DNA from: an uncultured Lachnospiraceae bacterium
Lineage (GTDB): Bacteria; Bacillota; Clostridia; Lachnospirales; Lachnospiraceae
Direction: 5' to 3'
DNA: 12,519 nucleotides
Assembly: GCA_947175775.1 (NCBI GenBank)
Contig: CAMWNY010000029.1
Span: 1 to 12,519, forward strand
In this document: in pieces, positions 6,553-12,115 of the stretch
Position numbering within the stretch: the first letter of the stretch is position 1
How the letters are laid out: the number at the start of each line of letters is the position of its first letter
The notes under the pieces: model-generated
What the model was told of the DNA's origin: nothing
Database searches by the model: none
What the model saw: only the letters and a program-made list of their open reading frames with translations
Made by a program: the position numbers and the translations under genes

Positions 6553-8067
6553 TTATCCTAAGAGTGAAAGCACTCCCTGATTTGCCTGGTTTGCCTGCGC
6601 AAGCATAGACTGACCTGCCTGTGCAAGAATGTTATTGTTCGAGTATGTCACCATCTCGGATGCCATATCCGTATCACGGATTGCCGACTCCGCGGCAGTC
6701 GTGTTCTCCACGATATTATCCAGGTTCTTGATTGTGTGCTCTAAGCGGTTTTGTATCGCACCAAGTGCGGAACGCTGAGTGGACACCTTCTTAATCGCCG
6801 CACTAATGGTATCAATTGCCTGTGTGGCATTATCACCATTTTTACCGTCAACTTTGAGCCCGTTTACGCCAAGCCCCTTTGCGCTCATCGCATCAAGACT
6901 CACATTAATTTTGTTATTTAATGTACCGTCCGCACCTACATGAAAGCTCATCTTTAACGCTGCTGTTTGGTCTTTGTTTGCCGCAATCGCATTTACGATT
7001 TGCTTAAACGCATCGCTTCCAATGACATATTTGTTGCCAAGAGCATCGTATACGCTTGGCGCATCCGCCCTTGCAGTTGCCGCTTCCGCAGTTCCGGCAG
7101 TATTTTTAGCGCCTGAGAAATACTTCCCAAGTGCATTCTCTGCAATCCGGTTGCCATCTTTGTCGTAAAGAGCAAACTTCTCACCCTTAACGCCTGCTGC
7201 CGTAGCCTTATCGGAAGTGATATTGGCAGTCGTCGTTCCTGCAATAACATTGTTTGCAGCAAGATAATTGGCTACTGTCAGCGTTGCAACGGTATCACCG
7301 TTTGCCGTCTTGATGTCAAACATATTTCCTGCTGTATTGGCTGCATCTGCGGATTTCACAACATCAAATGTCGCATTTGCATCGCTTCCGTTTAACGTAA
7401 GAACCGGAACATTGGCTCCTGTGCTGCCTGTTGTTACAGTGACTGTTACACCCTGATCCCGCAATGCCTTTGCAAGTGCATTTTGGTATGTTGACGATAC
7501 CGTAGTCGCGCTAAAATCATATGTAACCTTGATGCCCGTTGCGGCATCTGTCGCTTCTTTAACAGTCGCATTCACTGCCAGTTCATCATCTGTGCCTGCA
7601 GTATCTGTAAGCGTCTTATAAGAGAATGAGTAGCCTTTAACCGCCTGCCTGTCGCCCTTAAGCAAATAGGTTTCGTTGAATTTTGTCGTCTCCGCTACAC
7701 GGTCGATTTCCTGGGAAAGCTGGTCTATTTCGTCCTGTATATAGGAACGGTCATCCGACGCATTTGTTCCATTTGCCGCCTGCACTGCAAGCTCGTTCAT
7801 TCTCTGCAGCATATCGTGTATCTCTGTAAGCGCGCCTTCCGCCGTCTGCACGGAGCTGATGCCGTCTTCCGCGTTTGCGGATGCCTGCGTAAGTCCTCTT
7901 ACCTGTTTTCTCATTTTCTCTGAGATTGCAAGCCCTGCCGCATTATCTGCCGCACGGTTAATTCTGTAACCTGAGGAAAGCTTCTCTGTTGACTTTTGCA
8001 ATGTTCCTGTTGTAATGCCCAAAAGTCTGTTTGAATTCATTGCCTGTAAATTGTGCTGTACTACCAT
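6553..8067 (-). CDS. Flagellin 3 (divergent paralogue)
   Basis: A 504-aa flagellin starting MVVQHNLQAMNSNRLLG with GGAGGT 8 nt upstream of the ATG, ending QANQGVLSLLG. The N-terminal (about 1-150) and C-terminal (about 420-504) D0/D1 regions are nearly the same as in flagellins 1 and 2. The central region is clearly diverged, with substitutions and short indels, for example around the DELAVNATVKEATDAATG segment. DGNRIAENALGKYFSG and YDALGNKYVIGSDAFK are shared. LQRMNELAVQ and the following QDE Glu keep the TLR5-contact positions. This is the first flagellin after the csrA-like gene, 196 bp downstream, and possibly on the same transcript. Pattern and placement suggest an older duplication than the 1/2 pair, with the surface-exposed domain free to vary. 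Confidence 0.97.
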   Translation of the reverse strand: MVVQHNLQAMNSNRLLGITTGTLQKSTEKLSSGYRINRAADNAAGLAISEKMRKQVRGLTQASANAEDGISSVQTAEGALTEIHDMLQRMNELAVQAANGTNASDDRSYIQDEIDQLSQEIDRVAETTKFNETYLLKGDRQAVKGYSFSYKTLTDTAGTDDELAVNATVKEATDAATGIKVTYDFSATTVSSTYQNALAKALRDQGVTVTVTTGSTGANVPVLTLNGSDANATFDVVKSADAANTAGNMFDIKTANGDTVATLTVANYLAANNVIAGTTTANITSDKATAAGVKGEKFALYDKDGNRIAENALGKYFSGAKNTAGTAEAATARADAPSVYDALGNKYVIGSDAFKQIVNAIAANKDQTAALKMSFHVGADGTLNNKINVSLDAMSAKGLGVNGLKVDGKNGDNATQAIDTISAAIKKVSTQRSALGAIQNRLEHTIKNLDNIVENTTAAESAIRDTDMASEMVTYSNNNILAQAGQSMLAQANQANQGVLSLLG

Positions 8068-8202
8068 AATAATCTACCTCCATGTGTTAACTAAATCCGA
8101 CGCATTTCCCTCTGAAATGTACCAGTATTCAATTTACTGTCGCGGCAAATATCCGTTTCACCGCCTCGTTCCTTATTCAATTTTTTTGCTTTTATAATAT
8201 CC
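8068..8202 (-). promoter_or_regulatory. Flagellin 3 leader with CsrA-like motifs
   Basis: The leader shares with flagellins 1 and 2 the block GGCGGTGAAACGGA, then a TTTGCCGCG core and AAATTGAAT. ACGGA lies at 8152-8156, and ACATGGAGGT (8076-8085) overlaps the ribosome binding site. A shorter hairpin CATTTC/GAAATG (8103-8119) sits where flagellins 1 and 2 have their GC-rich stem: the sequence differs but the position is kept. GGATATTATA at 8193-8202 is the promoter-like element shared with flagellin 2; no sigma-28 consensus was found. The rest, 8203-8263, shows nothing recognisable. Confidence 0.5.
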
Positions 8203-8263
8203 GGCAGCGGACAGCCTCATGCGCACGCGGACATGACCATGCCCTTTGCCGGTTATTACCGTC

Positions 8264-8446
8264 TTAAACATTTCCTTTTTTCATTTCTTTTTGTCTTTTC
8301 TCTATCGCGCGTCCCCTTGCGATATTGACCTCCTGGGGTGCATCAATCATAATGTGTGCCTGATTATTAATGCCTCCCAAAAATGTAATCTTGACGTCCT
8401 TCCCTACCATGATAAATTCATTTCTTTGTACTGATAATCTAAGCAT
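8264..8446 (-). CDS. csrA: CsrA-like RNA-binding translational regulator
   Basis: A 60-aa protein, the usual CsrA length. MLRLS at the start, NEFIMVGKDVKITFLGG, DAPQEVNIAR and a charged C-terminal tail align without gaps to CsrA, with the RNA-binding R44 in place. It is divergent: the usual R6 and R7 of strand 1 are V6 and Q7, with R8 next to them, and the G of the GIxAP motif is M33 (MIDAP). CsrA dimers bind GGA motifs in mRNA leaders. In Bacillus they block flagellin (hag) translation until FliW sequesters CsrA. Here the gene lies directly upstream of three flagellins whose leaders carry candidate sites, so a flagellin-specific role is likely. No FliW is visible in the window. The start ATG has GAAGGAG at 8-nt spacing. 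The main doubt is whether RNA affinity is retained. Confidence 0.87.
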   Translation of the reverse strand: MLRLSVQRNEFIMVGKDVKITFLGGINNQAHIMIDAPQEVNIARGRAIEKRQKEMKKGNV

Positions 8447-8522
8447 TGTCCCAACTCCTTCTAACCTGTGAACCGTCCTGTACTCCTTGTCAGTTCTGAG
8501 AACCCCAAAACATGGTTTTCAG
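8447..8522 (-). promoter_or_regulatory. csrA leader with several GGA motifs
   Basis: On the minus strand the leader carries ACAAGGAGT (8482-8490), GTACAGGACG (8474-8483) and the AAGGAG ribosome binding site (8455-8460). The first two resemble the CsrA consensus RUACARGGAUGU, so autoregulation is possible. Upstream, CTGA/TCAG and AACC/GGTT arms (8496-8522) can form an imperfect stem. Confidence 0.35.
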
Positions 8523-8565
8523 ATGCCGCCTTGCATTTTGAAGCTTTTAGAATTTGCTTTGGAAG

Positions 8566-8594
8566 GATGCAACTTTCTGCGTATTTTGTTGCAT
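8566..8594 (-). repeat. Left candidate recombination site (IRL)
   Basis: Read on the minus strand the site is ATGCAACAAAA, central TACGCA, then GAAAGTTGCATC. It matches the right site (9440-9468, plus strand) at 26 of 29 positions; the first 17 bases and last 8 are identical. The 11-bp arms both start ATGCAAC and flank an identical asymmetric 6-bp centre, the format of tyrosine recombinase crossover sites. Confidence 0.8.
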
Positions 8595-8656
8595 TGCAGA
8601 CAATTTTTAGTCATCCTTAAACATTGAGGAACAAAATATCAGAAAAGAGGGATATT

Positions 8657-9244
8657 ATGGGAACAACACAGCCTATCAGAGACAGGGAAGCATTAAGAAA
8701 ATTTAAGGACTTTTATGTAACAGAAGCGCCGAATCCACGCAACCACGCCATTATCATCATCGGTCTTAACACAGCGCTCAGAATCAACGACATCCTGCAC
8801 CTGACCTACAGCGATATATACAGCAACGGAAAAGTCCGGGAGCATATCACTGTCATTGAAAAAAAGACGGGTAAAAAGAACCGGATTCTTCTAAATAAAG
8901 AGGTGCGCATAACATTAACAAAATATCATGCTGTTTTGAAAAAAACGAAACTGCATAGAAATGGCAACCTTTTCCTTTTTCCAAGCCCACGCAGTGAAGG
9001 CATGCCGCTTTCACGCTTTCAGGCATACCGTATCATATGTATGGCGGCACACGCGGCAGGGCTCAGCGAGCACGTAAGCTGTCATTCCATGCGCAAAACA
9101 TTCGGTTACCATGCATGGAAACAGGGAAAAGACCCTGTAATCATTATGGAAATATTTAACCACTCATCTTTCAGTATTACGAAACGCTACTTATGCATTG
9201 AACAGGATGACAAGGATGATGTATTCCGAAATATAAGAATCTAA
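8657..9244 (+). CDS. Small tyrosine site-specific recombinase (FimB/RecV-like invertase candidate)
   Basis: A 195-aa protein from the ATG at 8657, with AAGAGG 6 nt upstream; an in-frame TTG at 8624 lacks a ribosome binding site. Catalytic residues of the family are all present: R42 (ALRINDILHL), K73 in the beta-hairpin (KTGKKNR), H143-S-M-R146, H169 (FNHSS) and nucleophile Y178 (KRYLCI). The protein is almost only a catalytic domain, lacking the arm-binding and most of the core-binding N-terminal domains of phage integrases. FimB/FimE of E. coli have the same size and format and are DNA invertases for phase variation; the tyrosine recombinase RecV inverts the flagellar switch of Clostridioides difficile. 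The gene sits between inverted 28-29 bp sites and beside flagellar genes, which favours an invertase over a mobile-element integrase. No phage or transposon genes accompany it. Confidence 0.93.
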   Translation: MGTTQPIRDREALRKFKDFYVTEAPNPRNHAIIIIGLNTALRINDILHLTYSDIYSNGKVREHITVIEKKTGKKNRILLNKEVRITLTKYHAVLKKTKLHRNGNLFLFPSPRSEGMPLSRFQAYRIICMAAHAAGLSEHVSCHSMRKTFGYHAWKQGKDPVIIMEIFNHSSFSITKRYLCIEQDDKDDVFRNIRI

Positions 9245-9286
9245 CGTTTGCCATATCATTAAAACTGCAAAATCTACAGCCGCACT

Positions 9287-9316
9287 GCTATGACTTTTGT
9301 TTGTCATGGCTTTTTT
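9287..9316 (+). terminator. Rho-independent terminator of the recombinase gene
   Basis: GCTATGAC / GTCATGGC (8 bp, one G-U pair) with an 8-nt loop is followed by six T residues, 43 bp past the recombinase stop. It separates recombinase transcription from the sigma-28 promoter downstream. Confidence 0.85.
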
Positions 9317-9392
9317 GCGTTATATTTTCCTTAATCTTTTCACACATCATTTTAAATTGTGCAAAAAATTTAAAATATTTTTAAAATAAGAC

Positions 9393-9419
9393 TAAAGTTA
9401 AATACTTTTGTTCCGATAT
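9393..9419 (+). promoter_or_regulatory. Sigma-28 (sigma-D/FliA) type promoter
   Basis: TAAA (9393-9396), exactly 15 bp, then TCCGATAT (9412-9419). The flagellar sigma-28 consensus known from Bacillus is TAAA-N15-GCCGATAT, so only one position differs. The flank is AT-rich. It points right, with predicted initiation near 9426-9428 at the edge of the long palindrome. Immediately rightward there is no gene on the plus strand; the next gene is convergent. It would drive csrA and the flagellins only after inversion. Confidence 0.8.
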
Positions 9420-9426
9420 ATAAGAT

Positions 9427-9480
9427 ATAAAGGAAAGAGATGCAACAAAATACGCATTATGTTGCATCTCTTTCCTTTAT
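9427..9480. repeat. 21-bp perfect palindrome containing the right recombination site (IRR)
   Basis: A 21-bp perfect inverted repeat (9427-9447 with 9460-9480) around a 12-nt centre (9448-9459). Within it, 9440-9468 is the right copy of the candidate crossover site (ATGCAACAAAA, TACGCA, TTATGTTGCATC). The palindrome extends well beyond the shared site. RNA starting at the sigma-28 promoter would begin with this hairpin in the present orientation. It could act as an RNA stop or structure, but no T-run follows on the plus strand. Confidence 0.85.
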
Positions 9481-9523
9481 TGTTCCCTCTACTTATCATA
9501 TTATACCTGTTATTCGTCATACG

Positions 9524-9557
9524 AAAAAAGCAGCAAATCAATTTTATGATTTACTGC
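9524..9557 (-). terminator. Rho-independent terminator of the glycan gene cluster
   Basis: On the minus strand GCAGTAAATCA / TGATTTGCTGC (11 bp with one wobble, 6-nt loop) is followed by six T residues, about 30 bp past the stop of the epimerase gene. It stops leftward transcription before it enters the switch segment. Confidence 0.85.
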
Positions 9558-9587
9558 CTCTATAATCAAATACTATGTCGATATATT

Positions 9588-10682
9588 TTACCCCATATTT
9601 TCCCCAAACAGCAGTTTACACATTTTCTTTGCCGCATCTCCGCTGCCATATAAGGCGTCATCAAACACTTCACTAATATCTGTTCTTTGCACTGCTTCCA
9701 TAATACATTTACAATCAATTGGGCATAATATATTATGATTTCCTTCCAGTGTTTCCACCCATTCCGTTTGATTTCGTAATGTTACGACATTCGTGTGCAT
9801 CATATATGCTTCCTTTTGCAGTCCTCCGGAATCCGTCACTGCCTTTACTGCATTGCTTGTGAAAAAAAGCATTTCCAAGTATCCTAGCGGTTCAACAAAA
9901 CAGATATTCTGATACCTGTATTGCTCCATCAAATGTTCTACAAAACTCCTTATTCTTGGATGTACCGGAAAAATCACCGGCGCTTCAAACATTTCAAATG
10001 CGTTCAGTATTTCTTTTAACGCACTTTCATTCCCTGTGTTTTCTGCCCTGTGTACAGTAGCAATATACCAGCTCTCCAACGGTTTATCCCAGTGGAATAA
10101 AAAGCAAAGTTTCTTCATAAATGCGTCTCTCGAAATTTCCTGCGCTTTTCTCAAATAAAAACGAACTGCATCACACATCACATCCCCGATTTGATAGACA
10201 TTATGTATAATATTTTCACTTTTCAAATGTCCGACTGCGGTCTGCGTCGGGCAGAATAAATATTCCGAAATATGGTCTGTCAGGATTCTATTCTGCTCCT
10301 CCGGCATCGCCCTGTTAAACGAACGCAGTCCTGCTTCCACATGAATGACCGGAATTAATACTTTGGATGCTGCCAGTGCCGCCGCTAAAGTAGAATTTGT
10401 ATCACCATATACCAACACAAAATCCGGTTTTTCCTTCAGGTAAAGTTCTTCCAGCCTGACCAGCATTTCCGCTGTCTGCTTCGCATGGGAACCCGAACCT
10501 ACGCCCAGCATATAATCCGGTCTTGGAATATCCAGCTCTTCAAAAAACACATCCGACATATTGCTGTCATAATGCTGTCCTGTATGAACCAAAACCTCTG
10601 TTACATAGTTTCTCATGACGCGCGATACTGCCGCCGCCTTGATAAACTGGGGTCTCGCACCTACAACCGTTACTACCTTCAT
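9588..10682 (-). CDS. wecB: UDP-N-acetylglucosamine 2-epimerase (non-hydrolysing)
   Basis: A 364-aa protein of the WecB/MnaA family, which interconverts UDP-GlcNAc and UDP-ManNAc to supply ManNAc-type sugars for surface glycans. Visible motifs are GARPQFIKAAAVSRV at the N-terminus, HTGQHYD, VYGDTNS with D94, HVEAGLRS with E116, MPEEQNR with E128/E129, ATVHRAEN with H211, FPVHPR, and TDSGGLQKEA with LRNQTEWVE near the C-terminus. These match the catalytic Asp, Glu and His positions of the E. coli enzyme, and the length is full. The start overlaps the stop of the preceding glycosyltransferase gene by 4 bp (ATGA), so the two are translationally coupled. The ribosome binding site is weak (AAAGGAAA). 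A terminator follows. Activity on a modified UDP-HexNAc cannot be excluded. Confidence 0.94.
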   Translation of the reverse strand: MKVVTVVGARPQFIKAAAVSRVMRNYVTEVLVHTGQHYDSNMSDVFFEELDIPRPDYMLGVGSGSHAKQTAEMLVRLEELYLKEKPDFVLVYGDTNSTLAAALAASKVLIPVIHVEAGLRSFNRAMPEEQNRILTDHISEYLFCPTQTAVGHLKSENIIHNVYQIGDVMCDAVRFYLRKAQEISRDAFMKKLCFLFHWDKPLESWYIATVHRAENTGNESALKEILNAFEMFEAPVIFPVHPRIRSFVEHLMEQYRYQNICFVEPLGYLEMLFFTSNAVKAVTDSGGLQKEAYMMHTNVVTLRNQTEWVETLEGNHNILCPIDCKCIMEAVQRTDISEVFDDALYGSGDAAKKMCKLLFGENMG

Positions 10683-12106
10683 CGTGTTATTTTCCTTTTC
10701 TTTACTCTTTCATAAAAGTCTATAAGCTTCTGACTTCGCGACATCATGGTCAGTCTGTTTTTTGTCAGGAAATCCGTTTCTATTACAATTTGTGATATGT
10801 CTACAATTTGTTCCCTGATATTGCGTTCCATGTCCAGCTTTTTACCCACATTATATTTTTCGACAAAATCAATATACGACTGGATATCCCCGACAACTAT
10901 CGGCAGTCCGGCATTAATGTATTCATACATTTTATTTGCAGTTCCCGTTTCCAAAAACAGCCTGTTTCGGTTATTTACATTAAAGATTGCTAATCCGCAA
11001 TCATATTTTGTCATTTCCTGAATCAGTTCTTTTGTGCCCATATTCCCTTCAAAATGAAAGTATCTGTTTTTTGCTTCCAGCTCCTTACAGTATCTATAAT
11101 CCGATTGCGAATAAAAATGAATATGTATGCCGTATTCCGCTATTTTTTTCCATATGTCCTCAAAAAATCTATGATTTAATATATCCGTTCCGTTAATTCC
11201 GCCCTCGTAAACGCAGTGCAGTTCACCATCAAGACTGCTTAATTTAGCATGTCTGCTTACTATTTTCTCCTGCTCCAATACAATATTTTCCCACGCAATT
11301 ATTTCTTTGCCTTTCAATCCATACTTTTTTTTGGCAATATCCACTACCAGCCCAGACGTATAAATATTTCCATCGCTTGCCGTATTCGCAATATATTCCA
11401 AAGTCAGTTTCTCAATGTTTTCGGGCTTTCTAATGCTCATCATATCATGTGTGTCAAATACAATATGTTTTTTCGTTGTAAGCAAAAGATTTGTTAGTAT
11501 GTCCGGTTCATTAGAGCTATGTACAATATCAAAATCACTGTTTTCAACAAAATCAACTAAGGCATTCTGCGTGTAAAAAGTATATATACCATCATATACG
11601 GAACTGAAACTCGAATTGTTTACTTCCGGCGGCGCTGCTACATACAAAAGAAATACTTTATATCCGTTGTTCTTCATTAACGCCGCTATTTTATGCGTCC
11701 TGATACAGGCTGTATTTTGTACAAACAAAATGTTCTTCTCGTGCTCTTCCTTGTGGTAATATTTATTTTCACTTACGTTTGATTTCGAAAGTTCACAGGG
11801 AAACATCATGTCTGTCTCATTTGTGTGAAACAGCAGCCCGTCCAACATCACATAATATTCTTTAATGCCTATACTGCATAACTGCTCGGCAATGTCCGAA
11901 TAGTATTGCGAAGTTATAATGACTGTCAGTTCGTCATTCATTATCCGCTTCAGCTCTTCTACGCCAATAATCTTAATTCCATGTAATTTTTTTCCATTTT
12001 TCTTAGAATCATTATCTATATAATTCACAATTTCCGTATCGTTCTTTAATTTGTAATAACCCCTGTCCCCATAAAATCCTGCTCCGAATAAAACAACTTT
12101 CTTCAA
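10679..12106 (-). CDS. Two-domain protein: Rossmann-type N-terminus and GT-B glycosyltransferase
   Basis: A 475-aa protein with start TTG at 12104-12106, chosen because GAGGTGA lies at good spacing and the Rossmann motif begins at once; no nearby ATG fits. Residues 2-90 start KKVVLFGAGFYG and continue with YIDNDSKKNG, a nucleotide-binding fold seen in glycan-cluster accessory domains. From about 123 a glycosyltransferase begins (NILFVQNTACIRTHKIAALMKNNGYKVFLLYV), then DTHDM. The C-terminal nucleotide-sugar half contains YDCGLAIFN and TANKMYEYINAGLPIVVGD, typical of GT4-like GT-B enzymes. Donor and acceptor are unknown. The gene starts 9 bp after the asparagine synthase remnant and overlaps the epimerase by 4 bp, so all belong to one operon for a surface polysaccharide or protein glycan. 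Proximity to flagellins makes flagellin glycosylation conceivable. Confidence 0.78.
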   Translation of the reverse strand: MKKVVLFGAGFYGDRGYYKLKNDTEIVNYIDNDSKKNGKKLHGIKIIGVEELKRIMNDELTVIITSQYYSDIAEQLCSIGIKEYYVMLDGLLFHTNETDMMFPCELSKSNVSENKYYHKEEHEKNILFVQNTACIRTHKIAALMKNNGYKVFLLYVAAPPEVNNSSFSSVYDGIYTFYTQNALVDFVENSDFDIVHSSNEPDILTNLLLTTKKHIVFDTHDMMSIRKPENIEKLTLEYIANTASDGNIYTSGLVVDIAKKKYGLKGKEIIAWENIVLEQEKIVSRHAKLSSLDGELHCVYEGGINGTDILNHRFFEDIWKKIAEYGIHIHFYSQSDYRYCKELEAKNRYFHFEGNMGTKELIQEMTKYDCGLAIFNVNNRNRLFLETGTANKMYEYINAGLPIVVGDIQSYIDFVEKYNVGKKLDMERNIREQIVDISQIVIETDFLTKNRLTMMSRSQKLIDFYERVKKRKITR

Positions 12107-12115
12107 AGAATCACC

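Larger units (their letters stand above)
8566..9468. other. Candidate invertible segment with its own recombinase and an outward sigma-28 promoter
   Basis: Inverted 28-29 bp sites bound an approximately 870-bp cassette. It holds the tyrosine recombinase gene (8657-9244), its terminator (9287-9316) and a sigma-28-type promoter (9393-9419) pointing out of the right end. Flipping about the TACGCA centres would map the promoter to about 8615-8641 on the minus strand, reading into csrA with a leader of about 160 nt. Recombinase and promoter point the same way and are separated by the terminator, so recombinase transcription should not leak into the switched genes. That the sites recombine is inference; the sites, gene and promoter are seen directly. 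Confidence 0.7.
9245..9587. other. Non-coding right part of the switch and convergent intergenic region
   Basis: This region holds the recombinase terminator, an AT-rich stretch (about 9317-9392) with no recognisable gene, the sigma-28 promoter, the palindrome and the terminator of the leftward glycan cluster. A short rightward frame here (9408-9653) has no ribosome binding site and overlaps these elements, so it is not counted as a gene. Confidence 0.7.

Noticed and set aside
8193..8202. GGATATTATA before flagellins 2 and 3 as a sigma-28 or sigma-A promoter
   Set aside because: It resembles a -10 box, but there is no TAAA at 15 bp and no acceptable TTGACA-like -35 at 16-18 bp. It is reported only as a shared promoter-like element.
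8523..8549. Minus-strand TAAA-N15-GGCGGCAT upstream of csrA as a fixed sigma-28 promoter
   Set aside because: The spacing is right but only 5 of 8 bases of the -10 element match, against 7 of 8 for 9393-9419. It is kept in mind because, if real, it would drive csrA regardless of segment orientation.
8624..9244. Recombinase starting at the in-frame TTG 8624
   Set aside because: There is no ribosome binding site there; the ATG at 8657 has AAGAGG at good spacing and begins close to the expected start of the catalytic domain.
8566..9468. The recombinase as part of a prophage or transposon
   Set aside because: No other mobile-element genes, no target duplication and no tRNA are seen. The sites are inverted, not direct, which predicts inversion rather than excision.
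9408..9653. 81-aa rightward reading frame from the sigma-28 promoter
   Set aside because: Its start lies inside the promoter -10 region, it has no ribosome binding site, and it runs through the palindrome, a terminator and the antisense of the epimerase gene.
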